Shown here: positions 33,411 to 42,729 of the stretch, piece by piece
Layout of the letters: each line of letters begins with the position of its first letter
Position numbering within the stretch: position 1 is the stretch's first letter
DNA from: Thermoplasmatota archaeon
GTDB taxonomy: Archaea; Thermoplasmatota; Thermoplasmata; Halarchaeoplasmatales; Halarchaeoplasmataceae
Reading direction: 5' to 3'
NCBI GenBank assembly: GCA_018334755.1
Contig: JAGXLI010000010.1
Location: 1 to 43,152, forward strand
DNA: 43,152 nt
Made by a program: the position numbers and the translations under genes
Notes under the pieces: model-generated
The model's input: the letters and a program-made list of their open reading frames with translations, nothing else
Told to the model about the DNA's origin: nothing
Databases searched by the model: none

Positions 33411-34889
33411 ATGGAATGCGAAACTCTCTCTCTGGATAGGATCGAGGTCTCGATAGACCAGGAAAAAGTAGAAGATACAGAGGAAAAGAAAGTCAAGTCA
33501 GACAGAAGATTAGGAGAAACATTTTTCAAACCAGGTTCTATCGCGGTCATCGGGGCCTCACCCTCGGAGGATAAGCTTTCGAACGTCCTCCTAGAGAACA
33601 TAAAAGAGGCGAAGAGCTCAGATGAAATTTTTCCAGTCAACCCGAACTACGACGAGATCGAAGGGATGAGATGCTTTGACAGCATCAAGGATGTAAGAAA
33701 GAAGATCGATCTGGCAGTCGTCTCCGTACCATCAGATCTTGTCCCAGACATAGTTGAAGGATGTGTACAGGCCGATGTTGGAAACGTCGTGGTGATCTCA
33801 TCCGGTTTTTCCGAGACCGGCACCGAGAAGGGAGAAGAACTCGAAAGGAAGTTAGTTGAGGCTGTTGAAGACAGTTCGACGAGGCTTCTTGGACCTAACA
33901 CGCTGGGATACTATCTACCTTCTGAGGATCTTGACCTGACATTTCTAGGAAAAGACGCCTTCGAAAGACCTAGTGAAGGGGGCATCGGCCTCATCTCTCA
34001 GAGCGGATCCCTCGGGGTCGACTTTTTAAACGAACTCTCGTCGACCGGATCAGGCGTCTCCCTCTTCTTGAGCTTGGGTAACAAGGCCGATATCAATGAG
34101 TGTGACGTGATCGATTATCTATGGAGAGACGATAAAACGGAGTGTATCGCGATGTATCTGGAGGGTATATCTGAAGGAGAGAGATTTTTCGACCTGTGCA
34201 GTTCCGTCACCGAAGAGAAACCGATGATCATGCTAAAAGGGGGTAAAAGTGAGAGCGGTGAAAAGGCCGCTAGTCTCCATACCGGCAAGATGGGAGGAGC
34301 GTACAAGATAACAAGGGACATAATGGATCAATTGAACATCATCGAGGCCGACGACGAGGTCGAGTTGTTAGATTTCGCTCAAGGATTCAACGATTCGATA
34401 CTGCCTAAAGGAAAACGAGTCCTCGTGATCACGAACGGAGGGGGCAACGGTATAATAGCCGTGGATAGGATGGAGAACGAGTGGAAGGAAGTCTTAGATC
34501 TCGTCTCGCTCTCCAGTGAATTTAAGACAAAGATAACGGACGTGGTCCCAGATTTCATCTCGCCCGGCAACCCTATCGATCTAAGTGCGGAGGCCTCAAA
34601 TGAAGATTACCTTCAAGTATTAGATCTGGTGGGAAAACACGATATCAGTGACCTGGTGGTTTTAGGGATCACGGTGAGTTCGACCATAGACGGGTCTATA
34701 GCGGACGATGTAAAGGAACTTTCCGAGAAACATTCCCTCCCGATCATAACCTACTTGAAAGGATTCAACGACGGCAAGAAAATAAAGGACGAGTTCGATA
34801 AAAACGGATTACCGGCATACCCGTCTGTGAGAAGAGCGACCAACGTGGCCGGTGCCATCATGAGATGGAACGAGGGGTGTAAAAGATGA
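33411..34889 (+). CDS. ADP-forming acyl-CoA synthetase, alpha subunit
   Basis: Paired with the beta subunit immediately downstream (ATGA overlap). Seen: FFKPGSIAVIGASPSEDK in the CoA-binding domain, LLGPNTLGYYLP, LISQSGSLGVDFL, SLHTGKMGG with the phosphorylated His, and NGGGNGIIAVD. An N-terminal extension of about 35 residues with a polar linker precedes the CoA-binding domain. The start is taken as ATG 33411; the track's TTG 33372 overlaps the 47-aa gene. The protein is closely related in layout to the alpha subunit at 31143. Substrates could be acetyl-, branched-chain or aryl-acetyl-CoA; this cannot be told by eye. Confidence 0.9.
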   Translation: MECETLSLDRIEVSIDQEKVEDTEEKKVKSDRRLGETFFKPGSIAVIGASPSEDKLSNVLLENIKEAKSSDEIFPVNPNYDEIEGMRCFDSIKDVRKKIDLAVVSVPSDLVPDIVEGCVQADVGNVVVISSGFSETGTEKGEELERKLVEAVEDSSTRLLGPNTLGYYLPSEDLDLTFLGKDAFERPSEGGIGLISQSGSLGVDFLNELSSTGSGVSLFLSLGNKADINECDVIDYLWRDDKTECIAMYLEGISEGERFFDLCSSVTEEKPMIMLKGGKSESGEKAASLHTGKMGGAYKITRDIMDQLNIIEADDEVELLDFAQGFNDSILPKGKRVLVITNGGGNGIIAVDRMENEWKEVLDLVSLSSEFKTKITDVVPDFISPGNPIDLSAEASNEDYLQVLDLVGKHDISDLVVLGITVSSTIDGSIADDVKELSEKHSLPIITYLKGFNDGKKIKDEFDKNGLPAYPSVRRATNVAGAIMRWNEGCKR

Positions 34890-35530
34890 AATTGAGCGAA
34901 GACGATTCGAAGAGATTGTTATCCGAATTCGGTTTCGAGAGGCCGGAACATGCGGTACTGAGAGGCGGCGAATTAGAGAAGATAGATATCCGGGACAAGG
35001 TGGAAGGTCTGAGTTACCCCTTGGTCGCAAAAGTAAACGCTCCAGAAGTCGGTCACAAGACCGATGTAAAAGGGATACAATTGAGCATCAACTCGTACGA
35101 TGAGCTGATCGCGACCCTCGAAGAGTTCGGATCACGTTTTCCCGGCGACGATATATTGATCGAAGAGCATATCCCACATGAATTTGAATTCATCTTGGGC
35201 TCGAAAGTGGACGAGACCTTCGGTCAGGTCATAATGTTCGGAGGAGGTGGAGTATTGACAGAAGTGTACGAGGACGTTGTTTTCAGAAAACCGCCGGTAG
35301 ATGAACGGGAGGGGAAAAGGATGATCGAAAAAACCAAGATAGGCGAGGTCCTCCGAGATTACCGTTCTATCGATCTGGATCCAGATACCATATTGAGATC
35401 TATAACCGCTCTTTCAGATCTGGTCACGGAAGTCAAGGATGTCGTGGAGTTGGACGTGAACCCGTTGGTCTGTGTGGGAAACAGACCTATAGCACTCGAT
35501 GCGAAGATAGCCCTGGATGGGGCGGGATAG
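34886..35530 (+). CDS. ADP-forming acyl-CoA synthetase, beta subunit
   Basis: ATP-grasp subunit that passes phosphate to ADP. 214 residues with YPLVAKVNAPEVGHKTDVKG (the HK-TD motif holds the probable second phospho-His, His57), the ATP-grasp core DDILIEEHIPHEFEFILG and FGQVIMFGGGGVLTEVY, then the Mg-binding ELDVNPLV near the end. Family length is about 230. Translationally coupled to the alpha gene by ATGA overlap. It is the only beta subunit in the window and so the candidate partner of both alpha subunits. Confidence 0.92.
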   Translation: MKLSEDDSKRLLSEFGFERPEHAVLRGGELEKIDIRDKVEGLSYPLVAKVNAPEVGHKTDVKGIQLSINSYDELIATLEEFGSRFPGDDILIEEHIPHEFEFILGSKVDETFGQVIMFGGGGVLTEVYEDVVFRKPPVDEREGKRMIEKTKIGEVLRDYRSIDLDPDTILRSITALSDLVTEVKDVVELDVNPLVCVGNRPIALDAKIALDGAG

Positions 35531-35547
35531 CTTCAAGAAAAAAAGAG

Positions 35548-35564
35548 AAAAACGGGGGGTTTTT
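35548..35564. terminator. Hairpin between convergent acyl-CoA synthetase and PaaK genes
   Basis: aaaaac-ggggg-gttttt forms a 6-bp stem with a G5 loop ending in a T-run, placed between two convergent stops 38 bases apart. It can serve as a terminator for both directions. Confidence 0.55.
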
Positions 35565-35568
35565 GGTT

Positions 35569-36867
35569 CTAGTCTTCTTCCCTAAGATCGACGACTTTCT
35601 TCGCCTTTCCGACCGTTCTGGGAAGTTCGCCAGGTTCGAGGAGTTCTACGTCCGACTTTATGTTCAAGATGGCCTGTAGATTCTCGTGTGCCCGCTCTAA
35701 TAGGTCTTCCTCGTCATACTCGTCCGATCCGTAGTACTCTTTATCGACTTCTACCCTGATAGAAAGTTTATCGAGTACGTCTCTATCGACGATTATCTGG
35801 AAATATTCACCTATACCCTCGGTCTCCAGCAGTGCGGCTTCGACCTGGCTGGGGAACACGTTGACTCCTCCTACGATCAGCATGTCGTCGCTCCTTCCTG
35901 TTACACGCATGATCCGGGGATGGGACCTTCCACATTCACACTCCCCGTATTCAACTGTAGCGATATCTTTGGTCCTGTACCTGAGGAGGGGCATCGCTTC
36001 TCTTGACAGCATCGTAAATACTAGTTCGCCTTTTTCTCCTTCAGGTAAGACTTCACCGGTCTCGGGATCGATAGTCTCTACCAAGAATTCGTCGCTCCAG
36101 ATATGTAAACCGTTCTGTTCTGGACATTCTATAGCGACACCCGGGCCGTAAAGCTCGCTCATGCCGTAAACATCATGAGCCCTGAGCCCCATAGATTCCT
36201 CTATACTTTCCCTGGCCTCTTCACTCCAGGGCTCGGCTCCGAACATACCCACGTCCAGATTGAAATCTTCTAAGGGATCGTAACCGTGTTTTTTAGCGGC
36301 TTCAGAGAGATATAAGGCATATGAAGGTGTGGAAGCTAGAACGCTGGTCTGGAAATCGTTGAGCATAGTTATCTGTTTCTTAGTGTTTCCAGTGCTGGTT
36401 GGAAGCACGGAAGCGCCGAGTGTTTCTGCACCTTGATGAAAACCCAGACCGCCGGTGAATAGACCGTAACCGTAGGCATTTTGAACTATATCTCCAGGAT
36501 CAGCTCCCGCCGCAGAATAACATCTAGCCATCAGGTCACTCCATGTCTCCATGTCGTTCCTCGTGTACCCGACCACGGTCGGTGTACCAGTTGTTCCGCT
36601 GGAGGCGTGGAAACGCACCACATCTTCTCTAGGCACGGCCAATATCCCATAGGGATAATGTTCTCTAAGGTCGTCTTTTACCGTGAAGGGGATCTTGTGG
36701 ACATCTTTTAAACTATTGATATCATCCGGTGTGATATTCTCCTCTTTGAACTTTTTCTTGTACATCGGTACGTTGTTATAAGCGTAACGTACCATCTTCA
36801 TCATCTTTTCTTCCTGCTTTTCCTTGATCTCGTCTCGATCCATCATCTGGGCTTTTTTATTGTACAT
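35569..36867 (-). CDS. Phenylacetate-CoA ligase (PaaK-like)
   Basis: AMP-forming ligase of the adenylate-forming superfamily that activates aryl acids with CoA. Seen: the P-loop SSGTTGTPTVVGYT (about residue 90-103), VYGMSELYGPG, the adenylate-binding YRTKDIA, a zinc-like CECGRSHPR, and GRSDDMLIVGGVNVFPSQVE of the C-terminal lid. The length of about 432 matches PaaK. The start is taken as ATG 36867 (MYNKKAQMMD), which the TATA box at 36887-36898 would make leaderless; GTG 36876 is the track start. It converges on the ADP-forming synthetase, suggesting aryl-acid turnover (for example from aromatic amino acids). Confidence 0.88.
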   Translation of the reverse strand: MYNKKAQMMDRDEIKEKQEEKMMKMVRYAYNNVPMYKKKFKEENITPDDINSLKDVHKIPFTVKDDLREHYPYGILAVPREDVVRFHASSGTTGTPTVVGYTRNDMETWSDLMARCYSAAGADPGDIVQNAYGYGLFTGGLGFHQGAETLGASVLPTSTGNTKKQITMLNDFQTSVLASTPSYALYLSEAAKKHGYDPLEDFNLDVGMFGAEPWSEEARESIEESMGLRAHDVYGMSELYGPGVAIECPEQNGLHIWSDEFLVETIDPETGEVLPEGEKGELVFTMLSREAMPLLRYRTKDIATVEYGECECGRSHPRIMRVTGRSDDMLIVGGVNVFPSQVEAALLETEGIGEYFQIIVDRDVLDKLSIRVEVDKEYYGSDEYDEEDLLERAHENLQAILNIKSDVELLEPGELPRTVGKAKKVVDLREED

Positions 36868-36886
36868 AAATATCACAATTCATCTT

Positions 36887-36898
36887 GGTTTTATACCT
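36887..36898 (-). promoter_or_regulatory. TATA box of the PaaK-like gene
   Basis: aggtataaaacc in the minus orientation is centred about 26 bases before ATG 36867, so a leaderless transcript is expected. Confidence 0.55.
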
Positions 36899-36977
36899 GA
36901 CTTTCTAAAAGAAATAGATATTATAAGGTTTTCGGACCAGCGCTTTTCGTGTTGAAGTACCCAAAGATCGACGTCGA

Positions 36978-38048
36978 CTACAGTACCGTCGATAACACGG
37001 GTATCAATATAAGCACTAACGGGACCGATACCACGGTGGTCCAGGTGACTGAAAGCGCGGTTCCTTTACGATTCAACCCATACGGCACGAGGAACATGTT
37101 GGTGCTGGTAATCGGAAGTATCGAGTTTATGACTATCACCGCAAACCACGAATTAGGGATCACTTCGAAGAACATGAGAGGGGTCAATACAAGAGCTATT
37201 ATGATGGGTGTGTAAACCATAGTGATCAGGAACGCGTTGCGGCCCACGGCCCAGTCGAAATCTCTCTTTTCTCCTTCCTTCTTTGGAAGGATCATCTTCT
37301 TCATCTCGTCCAACTTTAGATCCTTGGGATGGATACCCGATCCCACATAATAGAGGGCGGCTGGTATAGTCAAAGCCGTGATGAAGTAAAGAACGGTACC
37401 ACCGTCACCTAGAGATCCGGTATCGACACCGGCGAAGTGATGGATCAGTATGGCTCCTATTATGAATGAGATCAGATACCACGGGTACAACCTGAGGTAC
37501 CAAGGCAATAGTGAATCCTCCTCTTTTATGTCACTCTTTCTTTCATGCTTATGCATAACCGAGAGGATATACGGTATGACCGCGAAGAGTCCCACGCCGA
37601 CAAGCGCGATATATATCCCGGCCGGTACCGCCCATTCTTTTATGGCTAGAAGCGCACCTCCCACGAAGGCCGCGCTCCTGCCCTGGTTCGTCAAAATCGT
37701 TTTTAAAAATGTTCTCCTCTTCATCCCGTCGAGGCTTAACTTTTTCGCCTCCATCTTGGCGAGGGAGTACGCCAAGAGGTACATGAAGGCGAGAACACCG
37801 AAAGTTATGCCGGTGAAGATGAGTTCTTCTCTTCCGAAAGAGATATTTAGAAATATTCTAAACATCAGCAGAGGGATAAAACCGAATAACAATACGAGAC
37901 CGAATTTTTTCATCACTCCATCTACATATTCCTGCCCAAATGGTTTAGCTAGTAGATATGAAACGACCAAACCGACGACGATCCATGGAAGAGTGTACAG
38001 CCCACTTATATACGGTAAAATGCTCTCTATGATGCTAATGAAATTCAT
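36978..38048 (-). CDS. AEC-family (auxin efflux carrier-like) transporter
   Basis: 356 residues with about ten membrane segments arranged as two halves around a charged central loop (HKHERKSDIKEEDSLLPWYL). Features of the AEC/BART group include LLFGFIPLLMFRIFLN, TNQGRSAAFVGGALLAIKEW, and the second-half PAALYYVGSGIHPKDLKLDE and NSILPITSTNMFLVPYGLN. The family exports or imports carboxylates such as malate or malonate. A TATA box 25-27 bases before ATG 38048 makes it leaderless. Its position beside acyl-CoA ligases suggests an organic-acid substrate, which is inference. Confidence 0.75.
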   Translation of the reverse strand: MNFISIIESILPYISGLYTLPWIVVGLVVSYLLAKPFGQEYVDGVMKKFGLVLLFGFIPLLMFRIFLNISFGREELIFTGITFGVLAFMYLLAYSLAKMEAKKLSLDGMKRRTFLKTILTNQGRSAAFVGGALLAIKEWAVPAGIYIALVGVGLFAVIPYILSVMHKHERKSDIKEEDSLLPWYLRLYPWYLISFIIGAILIHHFAGVDTGSLGDGGTVLYFITALTIPAALYYVGSGIHPKDLKLDEMKKMILPKKEGEKRDFDWAVGRNAFLITMVYTPIIIALVLTPLMFFEVIPNSWFAVIVINSILPITSTNMFLVPYGLNRKGTALSVTWTTVVSVPLVLILIPVLSTVL

Positions 38049-38068
38049 GCTCCGGTAAAAAGAGATAA

Positions 38069-38081
38069 CATATTTAAAAAG
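38069..38081 (-). promoter_or_regulatory. TATA box of the AEC transporter gene
   Basis: ctttttaaatatg in the minus orientation is about 27 bases from ATG 38048, so no leader is expected. Confidence 0.55.
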
Positions 38082-38153
38082 TTCGCTGAAGGGATTCAGG
38101 ACAACGGAAACTATCTGATCTACTTAGACAGGTCACGATTTGTCTCAGGCGCT

Positions 38154-40172
38154 TCAGACGATCCCGGATAAAAAGGCCTCGGCGAGCAGAGCCGCGACGG
38201 TATAAAGTAGTATAGAGACCGGTAGGACCTTTGCGATCGCCATCTTCCGTGCGGCCCAGTCTTCTCCGCTTTTTATGCCGACCGTGAAGTACACCGTTAC
38301 AAGGACCAGCATTATGAGGTAGATGCCGACGATCAGTGAAAATATGAAACCTCCTATGGGGACCTCCTGGCCTACAAAACCTCCGGCCAGATCGGAGAGC
38401 GGCCCTCCGAGATCCAGATCCGCAAAATATCCCGCCAGGATAACGTACAGGACGGAAGTTATGCCCATGACCAGAGGGGCGATGAACTGGGCGGTCACTG
38501 TCATCATGCCCGTGATCTCCTGTAACCTGCTTTTCATCTCCTCCTCTATATCCATGAGCTGGTTGAGATAACCGGATATCCTTACCAGGGTGTCTCCCGC
38601 AGTCTTCGGATCTTTCTGTATGGCTCTCGTGATGGTTGTGGTCGTAGCTCTGATCATCTGGGAGGGATGCTTCTCCAGAACGCCGCCCCTTCCGAACAGA
38701 ACGTCGGACAGAGATTTTCTCGTGACGTGGAGCGAGTAAGAAATTTTACGGAAAAGGACGTTCACGCTTGAAGAATGTATGTTTTCAGCCACTTTTTCGA
38801 ACGCCCTCTCGGGCGGGTCGCCCCTGCTTATGTAGCCTCCAAGGTGGAAAAGCGAGTTGGGAAAGTCCCTCTCCATCTCTATGATGTTGTTCCTTCTTTT
38901 GTAAGGCAGGTAAGAGGTGAAGAAGCAGTAAACGGTGATCGCTATGGTGAGGCCCCAGAGCGGAACTAGAGATATCAGATAGGAGTGATCCGGTCTGAGG
39001 TAGAAACCGACGGCGATCATACCTACCGCTATGCTCAGTGAGATAGACCAGATCATGTACGTTTCTTTTTTTGTAAGGTAGCTGGGTAAAGATAAAGAGA
39101 CACGGATCGCGGGCCTGTACCCCAAGATATGTATCGCGTAGGTAAGAAATCCGACGGGTATGATCACGTCCAGGAAGATTATTATCAACTCGGCGGTGGT
39201 CTCACCGACCGCCAGGACGGGTAAAAGAGCGGCTATCAGCAGCGGCAGGATACTGCCCAACGAGAAAAGTGTCATCGCGGGTATGGTCAAGGCCTCGGCG
39301 AAGCTCCTCATCCTGTTCTCGGCGCCTCTCACAGCTATGTCGTTCGCCTTCTCGAGTGAACGGTTGACTTCCTCTTGCGTTTCCTTGTTAGCCGCGTTGC
39401 GCAGCGTGTAAAGACTCCTCTTAAATTCTTCACTCCACTTACCCCATTCGTCGGCGAAGGCGAGAAGGGAGTCCTCTATCTTGCTGTATTTCCTCATCTC
39501 TACGTTCCAGATTATCTTCCTGAGTTCCGATGAAAGCGGTTCCTCCACACTCTCCGCCGCGTATTCAACAGCTCTCCCCAAGTTCGGGGTCAGGGACATG
39601 GCCATGACCATATAATTTATGGCTTCCGGCATCCGGCCGACGGTCTTCGCCCTTCTTCTCTTTGCCAGATAATAGGGGAAGTTAATCACTATGGCTATCG
39701 CTATAAGAGGTAAGATGAAAACGGGGAACAAAGTCAGCAATTTGAAGAGCATAGGTATATCGACGAAGAACAGCGTTAATAGGAACGCGCTGAAGGAGAT
39801 AAGGAGCACGATCAGTCCTACGAGGTAAGCAAAATAACGGACTTCGAAAGGTTCAGCGTCGATCTGTGCAAATTTTATGGATGTCTTGAATTCGTCCTCT
39901 TCAAGGGCTTTCTTCTCCTTTTCATGGTCTCTCAACGCCAGCTCGTAACGCTGTTTACTCCGCTTGAATTTAGGGTTATCTGAAGAATATTTTTTTCTTA
40001 TCTCGTCGAACTTCTCTTTCTCTTCCTCCAGTTCTTTATCCAGATCCCTATCTTCTTTCTTTCTTTTCTCTTCCCTCTCACTCCTCTTTTCGGAGAGATC
40101 AAGCTGGAAGAAACTGCTTGCAAATTTACATCCTTTGGTGAAAATATCCTGTTCTTCGGGATCATCCGGCAT
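38154..40172 (-). CDS. Type IV pilus/secretion platform protein, double TadC-type (T2SSF)
   Basis: Membrane platform of the archaeal pilus-assembly machine. 672 residues with an N-terminal charged coiled-coil-like stretch (about 20-95, rich in Lys/Glu), then two repeated TadC/GspF halves: each has a cytoplasmic helical domain (EAINYMVMAMSLTPNLGRAV in the first; FPNSLFHLGGYISRGDPPER in the second) followed by long hydrophobic helices. The double-length form is typical of haloarchaeal PilC-like proteins. It lies 1 base after the ATPase stop and ends the operon. The pilin-like genes at 12.8-19.2 kb are the likely substrates. Confidence 0.88.
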   Translation of the reverse strand: MPDDPEEQDIFTKGCKFASSFFQLDLSEKRSEREEKRKKEDRDLDKELEEEKEKFDEIRKKYSSDNPKFKRSKQRYELALRDHEKEKKALEEDEFKTSIKFAQIDAEPFEVRYFAYLVGLIVLLISFSAFLLTLFFVDIPMLFKLLTLFPVFILPLIAIAIVINFPYYLAKRRRAKTVGRMPEAINYMVMAMSLTPNLGRAVEYAAESVEEPLSSELRKIIWNVEMRKYSKIEDSLLAFADEWGKWSEEFKRSLYTLRNAANKETQEEVNRSLEKANDIAVRGAENRMRSFAEALTIPAMTLFSLGSILPLLIAALLPVLAVGETTAELIIIFLDVIIPVGFLTYAIHILGYRPAIRVSLSLPSYLTKKETYMIWSISLSIAVGMIAVGFYLRPDHSYLISLVPLWGLTIAITVYCFFTSYLPYKRRNNIIEMERDFPNSLFHLGGYISRGDPPERAFEKVAENIHSSSVNVLFRKISYSLHVTRKSLSDVLFGRGGVLEKHPSQMIRATTTTITRAIQKDPKTAGDTLVRISGYLNQLMDIEEEMKSRLQEITGMMTVTAQFIAPLVMGITSVLYVILAGYFADLDLGGPLSDLAGGFVGQEVPIGGFIFSLIVGIYLIMLVLVTVYFTVGIKSGEDWAARKMAIAKVLPVSILLYTVAALLAEAFLSGIV

Positions 40173-40173
40173 G

Positions 40174-41985
40174 TTAGAAACTCTCCCTGAACCACTCCTT
40201 CCAGTCTTTGACCAGCTCTTGATAATCGACTTCGTTATGCTCTTCAGTCTGTCTTTCTAACAGATGCCAGAACCTGTTATTGTACTCCGGCACGTGGTCC
40301 GCTTCGAGCAGTTCTAACCTTCCATCTCTCTTGGCGCGCTCGACCACCGTCGATTTTATCTTGGCCCTTGCCATGATATTTTCTTCTGCCTCCTCTATGC
40401 TCATATCCCAATCATCAGCGATATCAGAGATGAGCTCTGAATTCGCTCCGAAGACGTCCGTCCTCTTCAATGTGTCCTCTTCCGACGAATAAGACATGAG
40501 GTCATGGAACAGTTCCTCCGTTTCATCCTCTAAGCCGAGCTGCACGTCAGTACTAGAAGGTATCGCGTCCTTGTTCACCTCGGATATCTTCGTGGTTTTT
40601 CTGACCAGGCGGTGTAACCCTTTCGGTCGCCTGTAGTTCATCATGACGACCCCGTCGGTCGCTGCGAAGGATTTTGGCGGGATGTCTAGGTCGAAGACCA
40701 CCCTTTCGTAGACCGCCTTCGGCGAATCCGCATGTATGGTGCCCATCACGGCGCTTCCGGCCGTGCCGGCCCTCATGGCCTCGTAGAGCGTCTGTGCCTC
40801 TTTTCCTCTGACCTCTCCCATGACGATCGCCGATTCTCCAAGGCGCAGCGAGACGCGCAGCGATTCTTCGGCGCCCATCTCGCCCAGGCCGCCGACACCG
40901 CTGGAGCGTATATGCATGGACTGGGCCTTGTATCCCTCTTCTTTCAATGCCGAACAGGGAAGTTCTAAAGTGTCCTCTATGGTGACTATACGCTGGCTGG
41001 GCGGAAATTCGAACATCAGCGCGCCGATCAGTGAAGTCTTACCGGCGCTCCTCGGACCCGCGACCATCATGGTCGCGTTACCATCCACGAGAAATGAGAG
41101 TAAGCCGGCGGACAGTGAAGATAAGCTCCTCTGATATATCAATCTCAGAAGCGTCCAGGGTTTGGGTGAATGACGCCTGAAAGTTATGGAAACGCCTTCC
41201 GGTGATAGGGGCCTACCGATCACGGTGGCTCTCGTCTTGTGCTCCTCCAAACTGCATTCCAGGACCGGTCTGGCCTCGGAGAACGCCCTGCCGCTCTCGT
41301 ACTGCAGTCGTGATATGATAGAATCGGCGCTCTCTTTCGTCAGGCCGATGTTCGTGACGCACTTGCTCGGGATGGAATCTTCAAGATCCGTGGAAGAGAT
41401 TATCGAGTAGACACGGCTCTCCTCCACGGGCGCGTCGATATAAACGTCGGTTATCATCGGGTCTCTCAGTAGAGTTTCCACTATCCCGAGTCCTACGGTA
41501 TATCTGGAAAGTATGTTAGAGAGCATACGGACCCTTGCGAACTGCTCCGTTCTCGTATTACCTAAATTGACGCCTTCTATATTCGCGTATTTGTATATCA
41601 AACGGCTGCCCTGTTTCCTCGCGTATTCCCTCACGAACGCGGGTCGATGGGATTCCTCCTTACCCGGGTAGTGATCCAGTATCTCATCCCTGGCGAGGGT
41701 GATTATCTTCTTCTGCTCCGGCGGTAAGGTGTACTCGAACGGCGTGACGTGATAGAGGGTCTCGGTCTCTCCCGGTAAACGGTAAAGTGTAACTTTAGAT
41801 TCCTCTACCGTGTACTGCCTGACCTTTTCCGCACCGGGAGGCGGTTCGAGGACTATCCAGGATGACGAAAATTTTGGTTTGACTCTATTATAGGCCTCGA
41901 ATATCTGTTTGAAATTTTCCTTCAGATCGTGTTCGGTCTCGGTCTCCTCTATGGAGGTATCCTGCAGAGAGGTTCCAGTTTCCAT
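40174..41985 (-). CDS. Type II/IV secretion system ATPase (PilB/TadA-like)
   Basis: Motor ATPase for pilus or secretion. Seen: the N-terminal domain before residue 180, DPMITDVYIDAPVEESRVYS opening the core, GRPLSPEGVSITFRRHSPKP, Walker A GPRSAGKTSLIGAL (about 310), the Asp box IVTIEDTLELP, the Walker B-like AIVMGEVRGKEAQTLYEAMR and the His box GTIHADSPKAVYERV. It has a long C-terminal tail of about 120 residues. The start is taken as ATG 41985 (METGTS) with AGGAGATG upstream; ATG 42009 overlaps the upstream gene by 8 bases. It is cotranscribed with the TadC-like gene. Confidence 0.92.
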   Translation of the reverse strand: METGTSLQDTSIEETETEHDLKENFKQIFEAYNRVKPKFSSSWIVLEPPPGAEKVRQYTVEESKVTLYRLPGETETLYHVTPFEYTLPPEQKKIITLARDEILDHYPGKEESHRPAFVREYARKQGSRLIYKYANIEGVNLGNTRTEQFARVRMLSNILSRYTVGLGIVETLLRDPMITDVYIDAPVEESRVYSIISSTDLEDSIPSKCVTNIGLTKESADSIISRLQYESGRAFSEARPVLECSLEEHKTRATVIGRPLSPEGVSITFRRHSPKPWTLLRLIYQRSLSSLSAGLLSFLVDGNATMMVAGPRSAGKTSLIGALMFEFPPSQRIVTIEDTLELPCSALKEEGYKAQSMHIRSSGVGGLGEMGAEESLRVSLRLGESAIVMGEVRGKEAQTLYEAMRAGTAGSAVMGTIHADSPKAVYERVVFDLDIPPKSFAATDGVVMMNYRRPKGLHRLVRKTTKISEVNKDAIPSSTDVQLGLEDETEELFHDLMSYSSEEDTLKRTDVFGANSELISDIADDWDMSIEEAEENIMARAKIKSTVVERAKRDGRLELLEADHVPEYNNRFWHLLERQTEEHNEVDYQELVKDWKEWFRESF

Positions 41986-42001
41986 ATATCTACATCTCCT
42001 T

Positions 42002-42697
42002 TTATCCATTCATCTCCGAGATCTGCTCCTTCCCGATCTCCCTCACGGTCATCTTGTAAAGTTCATCATACTCCTTCTTGAGATAATCGAGGTCCTGGAG
42101 CGTCGAGAACGTACATTCTTCACATTCGGTATGGCTGTAGGAGACCCTGTCTATCTCTCGAATCATTCTGTTGAACTCCCTATCGAATTCCTGTATACCT
42201 TCAGAAAATTTACGCCGCAGTTTTGGGAACACCATCGAGGGGTTGAACTGGCAGTCGTGGCATTTCAACTTCCTCCTATCGCCGTCCTCCAGATAATCGA
42301 AATACTTTTCCACGGGATCCCTCATGGTGAAATCTTCTATGCTGTCCATGAAGTCCACCAGGATGTTCAAAAGGTCCATCGCCGGTCCGAAGTACTCCGT
42401 ATCCTCGTAATGTGATAAGATTACCGTGTCGACTCCCACTTCCTCGGACATTATGTCTATGACGCCCTGAAGGCACCGCTGGTTGTTCAAAGAGGGTGTG
42501 ATGTCACAGTCCGTACACTCCAGGGTCAACCGTTTCTTGGAGCCGCTTTGATCGATGTGATAGTCACATCTGAATCCTTCCTCCTCTTCCTCCCCACCCA
42601 AACCGATCATGTTTTTCATGCTTTTTTGGGCCATCTCTGCAGTAAGTATTATATTAGGTATTAATAAATCTTGTAGTTTTTTAGGAGGTTTCTCCAA
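42002..42697 (-). CDS. Cysteine-rich protein upstream of the secretion ATPase
   Basis: 231 residues. Three Cys clusters recur: LECTDCDITPSLNNQRC, LKCHDCQFNPSMVFP and TECEECTFSTLQD, each followed by helices; a fourth Cys (FRCDYH) precedes them. From memory, haloarchaeal PilB-type ATPases carry a Cys-rich N-terminal zinc domain with a similar CxC...C pattern. Here an equivalent may be encoded as a separate gene overlapping the ATPase gene, and probably binds zinc. The TTG 42697 start is uncertain; ATG 42631 is an alternative. It is the first gene of the ATPase-TadC operon. Confidence 0.55.
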   Translation of the reverse strand: MEKPPKKLQDLLIPNIILTAEMAQKSMKNMIGLGGEEEEEGFRCDYHIDQSGSKKRLTLECTDCDITPSLNNQRCLQGVIDIMSEEVGVDTVILSHYEDTEYFGPAMDLLNILVDFMDSIEDFTMRDPVEKYFDYLEDGDRRKLKCHDCQFNPSMVFPKLRRKFSEGIQEFDREFNRMIREIDRVSYSHTECEECTFSTLQDLDYLKKEYDELYKMTVREIGKEQISEMNG

Positions 42698-42708
42698 CTT
42701 TTAAATAG
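42697..42708 (+). promoter_or_regulatory. TATA box of the last gene
   Basis: acttttaaatag is about 27 bases before ATG 42730, predicting a leaderless transcript. The same AT-rich palindrome (tttaaa) could act for the divergent ATPase operon. Confidence 0.5.
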
Positions 42709-42729
42709 ACCTACTTAGGTTAAGAAGAT

